DNA from: an uncultured Eubacterium sp.
GTDB taxonomy: Bacteria; Bacillota; Clostridia; Oscillospirales; Acutalibacteraceae
NCBI GenBank assembly: GCA_900542875.1
Contig: UQPH01000004.1
Span: 12,536 to 76,535, forward strand
Direction of reading: 5' to 3'
DNA length: 64,000 nucleotides
Part shown: positions 40,252 through 49,070 of the stretch, in pieces
Layout of the letters: every line of letters starts with the position of its first letter
Numbering within the stretch: the stretch's first letter is position 1
Translations under genes and position numbers: made by a program
Notes under the pieces: generated by a model
The model's database searches: none
The model's input: only the letters and a program-made list of their open reading frames with translations
What the model was told of the DNA's origin: nothing

Positions 40252-41646
40252 ATGACTTGGCAGGAAATATATCAGTCTAAATTAACCACCGCCGAGGAAG
40301 CTATAAAGTTGATTCACGACGGTGATAAGGTGGTTGCCGGCTTTGGTTGCGGAGAGCCTCTTCATGTCGAGAGGACTTTGGCGAGTCACTATAAAGAGTA
40401 TAAAGATGTTGAGATAGTAAATATGCTTACTCTTGTTGAAAGTCCGTGGAGCACGGATGAATTTAAGGGACATATTAAACTTAATACTCTTTTTGCCTCA
40501 AAATCCACAAGGGCGGCGGTAAATAGCGGAAACAGTGAGTTTACGACCTCTCATTTTTATGAAATTCCGGATATTATAAAAAATTATATTTGCCCCAGAG
40601 TATCTGTCGTTATGGTGTCTCCGCCCGACGAACACGGCTATGTTTCGTTCGGAACCACCGTTGATTATACTAAGGGCACAACCGATTACTGCGATATTGT
40701 AATTGCGCAGGTTAATAAATATATGCCACGAACTTTCGGCAATGCCATTAAGCATGTGAGGGACTTTACCTGTTTTGTCGAGTATGATGAGCCGCTTCCC
40801 GAGGTTGTTGGGGGAGAAATCAGTGATGTCGAAATGGAAATCGGTAAATACTGTGCTTCTCTCATTAATGACGGAGACTGCCTTCAGCTTGGTATCGGCG
40901 GCATACCGAATGCTGTTTGTCTGCAACTTAAAGATAAAAAAGATTTGGGACTTCACAGCGAACTTGTCGGAGACGGTGTTGTTCCTCTTCTTGAAAGCGG
41001 AGTTATAAACAATAAGAGAAAAGTAGTCAATAACGGAAGAACGGTGCTCGGTGCGGCATTTGGCTCAAAAATCTTATGCGATTATATAAACAATAATCCG
41101 TCGGTGGAAATGCATCCGATTGACTATGTAAATAATCCTATTGAAATCGCAAAGAACGATAATATGGTTTCGATTAATTCCTGCTTGCAGGTGGATCTTT
41201 TGGGTCAGGTTGTTTCTGATACCATCGGTCTTTCGCAGTTTTCGGCGGTAGGCGGACAGGTTGATTTTGTAAGAGGCGCCACTATGTCAAAGGGAGGCCG
41301 CTCTATCATCGCAATGCCCTCTACGGCACGAAAAGGTACTGTTTCAAGAATAGTTCCGATTATCACCGAGGGCAGTGCCGTTACCACTCCGAGAAATGAT
41401 GTAAATTATGTTGTTACCGAGTACGGCATCGCTCAGCTTAAGGGCAAGACTCTTAAGGAGAGAACAAAAGAACTTATCCGTATCTCACACCCCAGATTCA
41501 GACCTGCCCTTGTGCTCGAGTACAAAAAGCGTTTCGGCTCCGACCCGTTTACCGAGGAGGAGTTTAAGAGTTTTAAGAACAGTATTAAGGAAAAAATCGC
41601 AGCCACTATTGAGGATAAAATAGATAAACTGAAAAACATGGCATAG
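40252..41646 (+). CDS. Acyl-CoA:acetate CoA-transferase (butyryl / 4-hydroxybutyrate type)
   Basis: A 464-aa class I CoA-transferase of the acetyl-CoA hydrolase/transferase family. The catalytic Glu is Glu237 in GLHSELVGDGVV; GIGGIPNAV and GGQVDFVRGA are the CoA-loop motifs. Family members exchange CoA between butyryl-CoA or 4-hydroxybutyryl-CoA and acetate, the last step of butyrate formation in many gut clostridia. Which acyl group is used cannot be read from sequence. It has its own promoter and a terminator directly after. Confidence 0.9.
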   Translation: MTWQEIYQSKLTTAEEAIKLIHDGDKVVAGFGCGEPLHVERTLASHYKEYKDVEIVNMLTLVESPWSTDEFKGHIKLNTLFASKSTRAAVNSGNSEFTTSHFYEIPDIIKNYICPRVSVVMVSPPDEHGYVSFGTTVDYTKGTTDYCDIVIAQVNKYMPRTFGNAIKHVRDFTCFVEYDEPLPEVVGGEISDVEMEIGKYCASLINDGDCLQLGIGGIPNAVCLQLKDKKDLGLHSELVGDGVVPLLESGVINNKRKVVNNGRTVLGAAFGSKILCDYINNNPSVEMHPIDYVNNPIEIAKNDNMVSINSCLQVDLLGQVVSDTIGLSQFSAVGGQVDFVRGATMSKGGRSIIAMPSTARKGTVSRIVPIITEGSAVTTPRNDVNYVVTEYGIAQLKGKTLKERTKELIRISHPRFRPALVLEYKKRFGSDPFTEEEFKSFKNSIKEKIAATIEDKIDKLKNMA

Positions 41647-41649
41647 TAA

Positions 41650-41690
41650 AATGCAGACTTATTCATATTTTGAATGGGTCTGCATTTTGT
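41650..41690 (+). terminator. Terminator of the CoA-transferase gene
   Basis: AATGCAGAC and GTCTGCATT, with inner TATTCA/TGAATG pairing, form a long hairpin followed by TTG. The T run is partly in the stem. Confidence 0.85.
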
Positions 41691-41720
41691 TAATAATTGA
41701 TTTACTTATGTCTTTTTTTA

Positions 41721-41749
41721 TTGCAAAAATGATGAATTTGTGATATAAT
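41721..41749 (+). promoter_or_regulatory. Promoter of the E2-core gene
   Basis: TTGCAA (41721-41726), 17 bp, TATAAT (41744-41749), 50 bases before the ATG. Confidence 0.82.
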
Positions 41750-41798
41750 ACGCACATGTTTATAAACGACAGACATATAACAAACTAAGGAGAAAAAT

Positions 41799-42704
41799 AT
41801 GGCATTAACTAGATCAACACACTTTGGCATTGCCAGAAAAATCGTATCAAATATGACTGCGGAAAGTTGGGAGCAAATTCCTCACGCGGGATTGGTTTAT
41901 GAGCCGGAAGTTACTGCTTTTCTTGCGGAATGTAAAAAGCTTAACGAGGGCTGTACCGATAAGTCAAAGAAGATTACAATTAACACCGTTATGATAAAGG
42001 TTATCTGTGAGGGTCTCAAGGCAGCTCCTAAGATGAACGCTCATCTCGAATTTAACCGTAAACTTGTTCGTGGTTGCTTGCACGAGTTTGACCATGTGGA
42101 TGTTTCTATGCCTGCTCTTTTGCCTAACGGTGAAATGATGACGCTTAATATGCACGATATGGGCAGTAAAACTCTCACTGAAATGACAGAGGCTATTAAC
42201 GACAGCCTTCGCAGAGCAAAGAACACCGACCTTAATGAGGTTATGTTTGAGGTTTCTCTTGATAACACTCTTCAGGGACTTAAAAAGGGCAAGTTGCTTC
42301 AGGCAGTACGCAGACTGTACGGCTCAAAGACAGGTAAGCATAAGGTAAAGACCCTTTCCGGACAGGCTAAGAAGGATTATTATTCAATCCCTACAACCGA
42401 AAGACTTACTAAGCACGACATTGAGCAGGGTACAATTACTATTTCAAACCTTGGCTCAGTTAAGCGTGATTTCAAAGGTTGTTGCACACTCCTTGAGATT
42501 ATTCCGCCACAGGTTGTTGCTATTGCTATCAACTCCGCACAGCAGAGACCTGTTGTCGTTGACGGCGAAATTAAGGTGGGCACCGTTATGCCTATCTCTA
42601 TTTGCATGGACCACAGAGCGCTCGACTACGGAGACATTGTTCCTTTCTATAATAAACTTGATGAAATCTTTGCTAACCCTCAGATTATTCAAGAGTGGAA
42701 GTAA
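41799..42704 (+). CDS. Stand-alone 2-oxoacid dehydrogenase-type acyltransferase (E2 core, no lipoyl domain)
   Basis: A 301-aa protein matching only the catalytic domain of dihydrolipoamide acyltransferases. It begins ARKIVSNMTAESWEQIPH, where E2 catalytic domains begin, with no lipoyl or E1/E3-binding domain before it. The active-site motif reads CMDHRALDYGDIVPF: the His and Asp of DHRxxD(G) are kept, while the next Gly is shifted by a Tyr. TISNLGS is also conserved. No E1 or E3 gene is nearby, so it probably transfers acyl groups between CoA and another acceptor, like chloramphenicol-acetyltransferase-fold enzymes. Own promoter and terminator. Confidence 0.85.
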   Translation: MALTRSTHFGIARKIVSNMTAESWEQIPHAGLVYEPEVTAFLAECKKLNEGCTDKSKKITINTVMIKVICEGLKAAPKMNAHLEFNRKLVRGCLHEFDHVDVSMPALLPNGEMMTLNMHDMGSKTLTEMTEAINDSLRRAKNTDLNEVMFEVSLDNTLQGLKKGKLLQAVRRLYGSKTGKHKVKTLSGQAKKDYYSIPTTERLTKHDIEQGTITISNLGSVKRDFKGCCTLLEIIPPQVVAIAINSAQQRPVVVDGEIKVGTVMPISICMDHRALDYGDIVPFYNKLDEIFANPQIIQEWK

Positions 42705-42722
42705 TTAATCATACATAATAAT

Positions 42723-42759
42723 TAACACCTCTTGCATTGATTGCAGAGGTGTTTTTTGC
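42723..42759 (+). terminator. Terminator of the E2-core gene
   Basis: AACACCTCTTGCA pairs with TGCAGAGGTGTT over a short loop, followed by TTTTGC. Confidence 0.87.
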
Positions 42760-42777
42760 TTGTTGATTTAGTGCGTG

Positions 42778-43104
42778 TTAAAAAATATTCGACGGCGTTA
42801 TTCGCTGATTTTCATAGTATACTTTGTTTATTGCCCTGACATCGTTCAGGTCTTTTTTTGTTTCTACGTTAGGCTCATCATCCAGTGCATTTATGCTTTG
42901 TGCAAGTTCATCAAGCATATCGTGCGGAGAAAAAATGTATGCCGTGTCATTCTTCTCTTTCCAATATTCCTTTAGTTCTTTCGGCTTTTCTTCTTTCGCC
43001 AGAGTGTCTATTGTGGTATAGAAATTTTTTACATAAATCTGCTCGCTTATGCAGCAGGTTACAGTCAGAGCGATAAGCACGGCAGCTATCCAAATTCGTT
43101 TCAA
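42778..43104 (-). CDS. DUF4363 family protein
   Basis: A 108-aa protein with an N-terminal membrane/signal helix (about 4-20) and a helical outer domain with the KNDTAYIFSPHDMLDEL and LNDVRAINKVYYENQRIT segments typical of DUF4363. The start is a TTG inside the stop of the DUF421 gene (ATTGA overlap), so the two are coupled. DUF421-DUF4363 pairs are common in spore-forming clostridia; function unknown. Confidence 0.82.
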   Translation of the reverse strand: MKRIWIAAVLIALTVTCCISEQIYVKNFYTTIDTLAKEEKPKELKEYWKEKNDTAYIFSPHDMLDELAQSINALDDEPNVETKKDLNDVRAINKVYYENQRITPSNIF

Positions 43105-43778
43105 TTACATTCATCCTTTTTTACTATATATACATTGCCCTCGTTATCCGTATTCATGAGCAGTATGTTTTGGCACTGTTCTCCGTGTATAACCGCAAGC
43201 AGTTTAATCGAATTTTTCGAGCATTTTATGTTTGAATAGTACTCATCTATTTCTTCGCCGTCCATTATCACCGTGAGTGGCACTTCGGCAGGCTCAACTT
43301 TTATCCCTGCTTCTTTTGGCGTGAGAGGAGAAAACTCCGATTTCGTCTGTACGGATATTGTTCCGTTTGTCTCCACCACTGCGTTTGCCACCTGTGATAT
43401 ATCGAATACTCCCGCTTGCCTGATTCCGTCGATTAAATCGTCAACGGTGTATCTCAATTTCTTCATTTCTTTTTGTTGAATTTCACCGTCTTTGATGACA
43501 AAAATCGGTTTTCCCTGTATTAAATTTCTGAATTTCAGCGATTTCATGGCGAGAGCCGATGTCAGTATTTCAAAGGATATGAATATCGCAATGGGTATCA
43601 GCGAGTTCGCCAGCGGCATTCCGTTATCCTCCAGCGGCACGGTCGCAACCGCACTTATCAGAATGGTGATAACAAGTTCCTGCGGATTTAATTGTCCCAC
43701 CTGCCGCTTGCCCATCACTCTGACCGATGCACTTACAAAAAAGTAGATTATTATAGCTCTTATAATCGTAATAGTCAT
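43101..43778 (-). CDS. DUF421 (YetF-type) membrane protein
   Basis: A 225-aa protein with three N-terminal helices (about 5-85), the signature RVMGKRQVGQLNPQELVITILIS, and two cytoplasmic beta-rich DUF421 repeats (KKLRYTVDDLIDGIRQAGVFDISQV and IKVEPAEVPLTVIMDGEEI). The frame opens at 43823, but the ATG at 43778 with GGTGA upstream gives the family start. B. subtilis homologues (YetF, YkjA and the spore ones) are spore or membrane proteins; YetF has been linked to cell envelope maintenance. It is divergent from the germination operon. Confidence 0.88.
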   Translation of the reverse strand: MTITIIRAIIIYFFVSASVRVMGKRQVGQLNPQELVITILISAVATVPLEDNGMPLANSLIPIAIFISFEILTSALAMKSLKFRNLIQGKPIFVIKDGEIQQKEMKKLRYTVDDLIDGIRQAGVFDISQVANAVVETNGTISVQTKSEFSPLTPKEAGIKVEPAEVPLTVIMDGEEIDEYYSNIKCSKNSIKLLAVIHGEQCQNILLMNTDNEGNVYIVKKDECN

Positions 43779-43809
43779 ATTGTCACCGAAAATATTTTGT
43801 GCCTCATTT

Positions 43810-43839
43810 TGTATATTATTCAAAAAATTTCATAATCTA
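43810..43839 (+). promoter_or_regulatory. Candidate forespore (sigma-G-like) promoter of gerA operon
   Basis: TGTATA (43810-43815), 15 bp, CATAATCTA (43831-43839) resembles forespore promoters and lies 15 bases before the gerA start. No sigma-A promoter is seen in this gap. The match is loose. Confidence 0.35.
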
Positions 43840-43854
43840 ACCATGGTGAATGTA

Positions 43855-45306
43855 ATGAATATTTATGACGATTACGAACTTAATCGTCTGACACTTGAAG
43901 ATGATTTTAAGGACAGTTCGGATTTTTTGTTAAAGGAGATTATAACGGGAAACAATAAGGCATTGGTTTGCGGAATGGATGGACTTATAGATTCTCTTCA
44001 ACTTTCCCAAATGATTATGAAACCACTTCTGGAATGTAAAAAAAGTTTTGACTCCTCTGTGCAACAACTTGAATATATCAAAACAGAGGCCGTTCACTGC
44101 ATAGAACAAAATAGCGTAAAAACTTTTGAGGACGCATATTATTTCTTATCTTCCGGCTTTGCCGTGGTGATAATAGACGGAATCGGCGAGGCACTTGCTT
44201 TCGGTATTCAGGGTTGGACAAGGCGTGACACCTCCGAGGCGAAAACAGAGGCTAATGTAAAGGGTGCAAAGGAATGTTTTGTCGAGTCGATTAACGATAA
44301 TAAGGCACTGCTTCGAAAACGCCTTAAAACCTACCACCTAAAGCAAAAGCAGATTAAGCTCGGCTCGTCGGTAAGTACACCTGTCGCTCTGTGCTATCTT
44401 GATAACTGTGCGGATAAAAGCACCGTAAAGGCAGTAGAACAAAGACTTAAAGACGCCGATTTGAGCACGGTCTCCGATTACGGTGAACTGAGTGCATTTC
44501 TCGATAGCAACATAAAATCATTTTTCACCGCCGTGGGAAATACCGAGCGTCCCGATGTGCTTGCCTCAAAACTTCTTGAGGGCAGAGTGGCTGTTATGGT
44601 TGAGGGCTCGCCGTTCGTTATTTATGTTCCGTATCTTTTCTCCGATAATTTTTCTGCTGCAGATGATTACGATAATCACCCGATTTTTTCGGGTTTTATG
44701 CGGCTTTTGCGTTATTTTTCGTTTGTTGTGTCTCTGTTTTTGCCGGGACTTTTTGTTGCGGTCGGAACATATCATCAGGAACTTATACCGACCAATCTTT
44801 TGTTTTTGATAGCGTCTAATGAGGCGGCGACACCGTTCAGCCTTGCGACCGAGGCGGTCTTTGTTCATCTGCTTTATGAGATTATGAGGGAGAGCGGACT
44901 CAGACTGCCCGAAAACATAGGCCACGCCGTTTCGATTATCGGCGGCATAGTGATAGGAGATGCCGCAGTTTCGGCAGGCATTATCGGAGCTCCCATGCTT
45001 ATAGTTATTGCTGTTACGGCAATTTCGTCATATGTCATTTATCCGCTTTACGAGAGCATTGCCGTGCTTAGAATTATATTTATTTTTGCCGGCGGAATGC
45101 TCGGTATTTACGGAATTATGCTTTTGTCAGCCGTGTTGTTTTGCAATATATGTGCTCTGTCTCCGCTCGGCGTTCCTTACAGCGCACCGCTCTCTCCGTT
45201 GAGCATTCATTCGCTCGGTGATGTTTTGGTGCGTGAAAATTGGAGAAAACTTTCTCGGCGCAAGGTGAGAATAGGTGAATTGGAGGGCGTGTCCGATGAA
45301 CAGTAA
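43855..45306 (+). CDS. gerAA: Spore germination receptor subunit A (GerAA type)
   Basis: A 483-aa GerA-family protein: large N-terminal cytoplasmic domain (about 1-270), then about five to six helices from VVSLFLPGLFVAVGTYHQELIPTNLL onward. TPFSLATEAVFVHLLYEIMRESGLRLP and IGHAVSIIGGIVIGDAAVSAGII are hallmark segments, and the end has GVPYSAPLSPL. It forms the germinant-gated receptor in the spore inner membrane with B and C subunits. The start at 43855 has GGTGA five bases before it. Its stop overlaps the gerAB gene. Confidence 0.94.
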   Translation: MNIYDDYELNRLTLEDDFKDSSDFLLKEIITGNNKALVCGMDGLIDSLQLSQMIMKPLLECKKSFDSSVQQLEYIKTEAVHCIEQNSVKTFEDAYYFLSSGFAVVIIDGIGEALAFGIQGWTRRDTSEAKTEANVKGAKECFVESINDNKALLRKRLKTYHLKQKQIKLGSSVSTPVALCYLDNCADKSTVKAVEQRLKDADLSTVSDYGELSAFLDSNIKSFFTAVGNTERPDVLASKLLEGRVAVMVEGSPFVIYVPYLFSDNFSAADDYDNHPIFSGFMRLLRYFSFVVSLFLPGLFVAVGTYHQELIPTNLLFLIASNEAATPFSLATEAVFVHLLYEIMRESGLRLPENIGHAVSIIGGIVIGDAAVSAGIIGAPMLIVIAVTAISSYVIYPLYESIAVLRIIFIFAGGMLGIYGIMLLSAVLFCNICALSPLGVPYSAPLSPLSIHSLGDVLVRENWRKLSRRKVRIGELEGVSDEQ

Positions 45307-46333
45307 TGCAAAGCGGGGGACTGTATCGGCATTTCAATTTTTTTCGATTATTTTTATTTCCCGTGCTGTTGTTTCCTTTACCTACATTCAGACTATTTCG
45401 GTCGGCAGGTTCGCAACCGATATTTTAATTGCTTATGCAATCTCGTTCTTTTTAAGCCTTTTGCTGTCGTTTCCTGCCGTGATGTGTGTAAGAAAAGGTG
45501 TGTCTCCTTTTAATAATAAATTTTTGTCGCTTTTTTATGCCTCATATTATGTGTTTATTTGTGCTCTTACCGTAAATCGCTTTTCATATTTTGCTGTGTC
45601 AAAGATGAATCCGAGGCTTTCTTTAGCCGTGATTGTGACGGTGATTCTTGTTGCGGTGTGCTACGGGGCATACCTCGGACTTGAACCGCTCGCAAGATTT
45701 GCGGGCTTTTGCGCCGTGATTCTCGGACTTGTTATTATGTCGGTTACACTCTGTAATATTAAAAATTTCAATGTGCTGAATTTTTATCCCGTGATTGTGA
45801 ATTCAAAGCGTCAAATTATTTCAAATGCGCTCCTTTTTACGGCAAATACCGCTCAGCCCATAACCTTGCTCGCACTGTATAAAAGAGTTGCTTCAAATCC
45901 CGTAAAGGCGTATTATGCCGGTATTACAGCATCTTATGCGTGCGTTATGCTGCTGCTTGTGTTTTGCTGTGCGGTACTTGGAGCAAATGCCGATTTGCAG
46001 GCTTTTCCGATTTTTACTCTTTTCAGGATGGCGTCTCTTTCCGATATGTCACGGCTTGATATTTTGCATACCTCATTTTGGATTTTTGCCGTTTATCTAA
46101 AATGCGCCGTGATGATTTTTTGTGCCGGACTTTGCGTGCGTAATGTTTCCGATTCAAAAAAAACGGTTCTTTTTACCGTGGCATCGTTTGTTGTGTCGCT
46201 TTTGATGATTTACTTGCTCGGCATCGATGTTTCCTCTTTGTCGGTTAAAATCGGTTTTGTGTTTTATGTATCGCTTACGGTTGTTGTTCCGCTTGTTTAC
46301 AGCTTTGTAGGAGGAAAAAATAAAAATGCTTAA
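45296..46333 (+). CDS. gerAB: Spore germination receptor subunit B (GerAB type, APC-like)
   Basis: A 345-aa integral membrane protein with about ten helices of the amino acid permease (APC) fold, the ligand-binding subunit of germinant receptors. ISAFQFFSIIFISRAVVSFTY and YLGLEPLARFA are typical. The ATG at 45296 with GGAGGGC upstream overlaps the gerAA stop by 11 bases; it overlaps gerAC by eight. The germinant cannot be read from sequence. Confidence 0.92.
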   Translation: MNSNAKRGTVSAFQFFSIIFISRAVVSFTYIQTISVGRFATDILIAYAISFFLSLLLSFPAVMCVRKGVSPFNNKFLSLFYASYYVFICALTVNRFSYFAVSKMNPRLSLAVIVTVILVAVCYGAYLGLEPLARFAGFCAVILGLVIMSVTLCNIKNFNVLNFYPVIVNSKRQIISNALLFTANTAQPITLLALYKRVASNPVKAYYAGITASYACVMLLLVFCCAVLGANADLQAFPIFTLFRMASLSDMSRLDILHTSFWIFAVYLKCAVMIFCAGLCVRNVSDSKKTVLFTVASFVVSLLMIYLLGIDVSSLSVKIGFVFYVSLTVVVPLVYSFVGGKNKNA

Positions 46334-47450
46334 AAAATTTTGTTCTCTGCTTTTCTGCCTTACGGTTTTGCTTTTGTTTTCCTCGTGTTCTTATTCTGGC
46401 AACCTTTCCGATATGTCGGTGGCACAGGGCGTGTCCGTCGATACCGAAAACGAAAAAACAAAGGTTTGCGTACAGTATCTTGATTTGGCAAAGGGCAGTT
46501 CCACTACTGAGGGTTTTGACAGTAATATCACTTCGGTGGCATGCGGCTCGGGAGATAATATTTCAAAAGCCGTATCAAAGGCTTCGGCAGGGGTTACCGG
46601 CCCCATCTTTTTCGGGCAGAATAAAATCATAGTGTTCGGTATGGAATATGCCGAACTCGGACTGGACGGAATAAACGATTATGTCCTGCGTGGAATTGAC
46701 AGCCGACCCGATGTTCAGGTTGCTCTGTGTGACACATCGGCACAAGAAGTGATACGCTCAAAGCAGGGAAACGCAAAAATACCCGCTCAAAGTGTTTATG
46801 ACATGATTAAAACAGGAGAGAGAGTCGGACTCAGTATAAGCGTCAGTGCAAACGAGTTGATGAATGCTTATTCCGATGAAACTTCGGATGTCTGTCTTCC
46901 TTGCCTCGGCGTAAATGATGAAAAAACATTCTGCAACGGAATTGTGATTTTCAGTTCACAAAAACCTGCCGCTCTCCTTGATGACGGTGAAACTTTCGGC
47001 TTTCTTTTGATGAATGATTTGATAAAGGGCGGAGCGCTTAATGTTTATGACGAAAAGTTGGGAAACGTAAGTTTTGAAATAAAATCAACGAAAATAAAAA
47101 AAACAGCCTCATCGGTCGGCTCCGCAATTAAATTCGACTGTAAGCTCAAAGCAAAGCTGATTCTTAATAATACCCAAAAGGGAATTGTAGTCAAAACAAG
47201 CGAAGAAGATATTTCACGCCTTGAGGTTCTTGCAAATCAGGAACTTGAACGCCTTTGCACCTGCGCCGTAAAAAAATGCCTTGAGTCAAAAAGTGATGCT
47301 CTTTTTATCGGCAAAATGCTTGCAAAGAGCGATCTTGACGCTTATAACAGAATGAAAAGCAACTGGCATGAAAATCTCGCAAATGTAAAATTTAATATTA
47401 ACGCTTTGTCCGAAATCGAATTAATCAGCGACAATTCAATAAAAGAGTGA
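46326..47450 (+). CDS. gerAC: Spore germination receptor lipoprotein subunit C (GerAC type)
   Basis: A 374-aa lipoprotein (signal ends LFSSC, Cys21). SDMSVAQGVSVDTENEKTKV, GQNKIIVFGMEYAELGLDGINDYVLRGIDSRPDVQVALCD and the closing SDLDAYNRMKSNWHE belong to the GerAC fold (three-domain beta protein). It completes the A-B-C receptor and overlaps gerAB by eight bases. Its last 15 bases are shared with a small gene on the other strand. Confidence 0.93.
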   Translation: MLKKFCSLLFCLTVLLLFSSCSYSGNLSDMSVAQGVSVDTENEKTKVCVQYLDLAKGSSTTEGFDSNITSVACGSGDNISKAVSKASAGVTGPIFFGQNKIIVFGMEYAELGLDGINDYVLRGIDSRPDVQVALCDTSAQEVIRSKQGNAKIPAQSVYDMIKTGERVGLSISVSANELMNAYSDETSDVCLPCLGVNDEKTFCNGIVIFSSQKPAALLDDGETFGFLLMNDLIKGGALNVYDEKLGNVSFEIKSTKIKKTASSVGSAIKFDCKLKAKLILNNTQKGIVVKTSEEDISRLEVLANQELERLCTCAVKKCLESKSDALFIGKMLAKSDLDAYNRMKSNWHENLANVKFNINALSEIELISDNSIKE

Positions 47451-47582
47451 TATAAAGGCACTGTTAAATAAAGTAACCAGTTCGCTCGTATCGTTCGGCT
47501 CGGCAGGTTTTATCATAGACAGCATAGGGATTAACAGCGTTGCTAAAAATATTATTAAATAAATTATCATTGCTCGTTTCAT
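47436..47582 (-). CDS. Small membrane protein, SpoIID-N-terminus-like, possibly truncated
   Basis: A 48-aa frame whose ATG is at 47582. The peptide MKRAMIIYLIIFLATLLIPML then SMIKPAEPNDTSELVTLFNSAFISLFY has one membrane helix and a short tail. The N-terminus looks like that of SpoIID/LytB-domain proteins but lacks the amidase-enhancer domain, so it may be a remnant. An AAGGAGA SD exists but at about 12 bases, longer than ideal. It is divergent from citrate synthase and overlaps the gerAC end. Confidence 0.4.
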   Translation of the reverse strand: MKRAMIIYLIIFLATLLIPMLSMIKPAEPNDTSELVTLFNSAFISLFY

Positions 47583-47599
47583 TTTGCTTTTTGCTCTCC

Positions 47600-47628
47600 T
47601 TGACATTAATTTTGTTCTTTAGTATAAT
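47600..47628 (+). promoter_or_regulatory. Sigma-A promoter of citrate synthase
   Basis: TTGACA (47600-47605), 17 bp, TATAAT (47623-47628), 61 bases before the ATG. Confidence 0.9.
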
Positions 47629-47689
47629 ATATTATTAATACAGAAAATTTATAACTGTTAATATAAATTTATACAGGGAGCAGGTAATT

Positions 47690-49057
47690 ATGGCGGCTAA
47701 CTATATTTCCCCCATTTCTATGGACGCACTTTCGAGTCTTTGCGGCGAGCTCGGAAAAAACAATCGCATTAAGCCTTCGGATTTTGATAAATACCATGTT
47801 AAACGAGGACTCAGAAACGAGGACGGAACCGGTGTTATGGCAGGTCTTACCCGCATATGCTCGGTTGAGGGTTACTATATTCTCGACGGTGAGCGTATTC
47901 CGAAAGAGGGTAAACTTTCGTATCGTGGCTATAACATTAAGGATATAATCGACGGTTGCGTAAACGGTGACCGTTTCGGCTTTGAGGAGGTTGCGTGGCT
48001 TCTTATTTTCGGCGAACTCCCGACGCAAGACCAACTTCACGCCATCTGTGAGGTTTTCGGCGAGTGCAGAACTCTCCCCGATGAATTCATCGAGGATATG
48101 ATTATGAAACACCCGTCAAAGGACATTATGAATAAAATGGCTCGTTGCGTGATGTCACTCTATTCGTACGACGAAAACCCTGATGACATTTCGGTAGCCA
48201 ATGTTCTTCGACAGTCGCTTCAGCTTATAGCACAGTTTCCTACTATGATGAACTCCGCTTATCAGGTTAAGCGCAGAGCGTACTATAATAAGTCGATGTA
48301 TCTTCATCCGATTAAAAAGGAACTTTCAACAGCCGAGTCCATTCTTCGTCTGCTTCGTGCCGATAAATTTTATACCGAAGACGAGGCAAGACTTCTCGAT
48401 ATTTGTCTTATGCTTCATGCCGACCACGGCGGCGGTAACAACTCTACTTTTTCTACCCGTGTGCTTACCTCCAGCGGAACGGATACATATTCCGCCATTA
48501 CTGCCGGTCTCGGCTCGCTAAAGGGTCCCCGTCACGGCGGTGCAAATATCAAGGTTGCTCATCAGATGGACTATGTTATTGAAAATCTTGACGATTCAAC
48601 AAACGATAAGCAGGTTTACGATCTGCTCGTTAAGATTCTTAATAAAGAAGCGGGCGACGGCTCGGGACTCATTTACGGTATGGGACATGCCGTTTATACT
48701 CTTTCAGACCCCAGATCCGTTATACTTAAGCAGAGTGCAAAGAAACTTGCTATCGAACACGGCTTTGAAAAGGAATTTTTGACACTTGATGCGATAGAAC
48801 GTCTTACTCCTAAGGCTTTTGCTGATGTTAAGGGTGTAGATAAGCCTATGTGTGCCAATGTTGATTTATACAGCGGACTCGTTTATAAGGTACTCGGTAT
48901 TCCTGAAGATTTGTATACGCCGCTTTTTGCTTCGGCTCGTATTGCCGGCTGGTGTGCTCACCGTCTGGAGGAGATTACAACCTCGTCACGCATTATGCGT
49001 CCCGCATATAAGAGCGTGACCAAACCGAGGGAGTATGTGGATTTAAGTAACAGATAA
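47690..49057 (+). CDS. gltA: Citrate synthase
   Basis: A 455-aa citrate synthase, which condenses acetyl-CoA and oxaloacetate. The active-site His residues are in MLHADHGGGNNSTFSTR and GMGHAVYTLSDPR, and the Asp is in CANVDLYSG. A ~55-residue N-terminal extension before the catalytic core is typical of the long clostridial form. Citrate likely feeds glutamate synthesis. Two membrane proteins follow after 13 and 11 bases (an unknown one, then an AEC carrier), so the operon may link citrate to organic-acid traffic. Confidence 0.95.
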   Translation: MAANYISPISMDALSSLCGELGKNNRIKPSDFDKYHVKRGLRNEDGTGVMAGLTRICSVEGYYILDGERIPKEGKLSYRGYNIKDIIDGCVNGDRFGFEEVAWLLIFGELPTQDQLHAICEVFGECRTLPDEFIEDMIMKHPSKDIMNKMARCVMSLYSYDENPDDISVANVLRQSLQLIAQFPTMMNSAYQVKRRAYYNKSMYLHPIKKELSTAESILRLLRADKFYTEDEARLLDICLMLHADHGGGNNSTFSTRVLTSSGTDTYSAITAGLGSLKGPRHGGANIKVAHQMDYVIENLDDSTNDKQVYDLLVKILNKEAGDGSGLIYGMGHAVYTLSDPRSVILKQSAKKLAIEHGFEKEFLTLDAIERLTPKAFADVKGVDKPMCANVDLYSGLVYKVLGIPEDLYTPLFASARIAGWCAHRLEEITTSSRIMRPAYKSVTKPREYVDLSNR

Positions 49058-49070
49058 AACGGAGGAAAAT

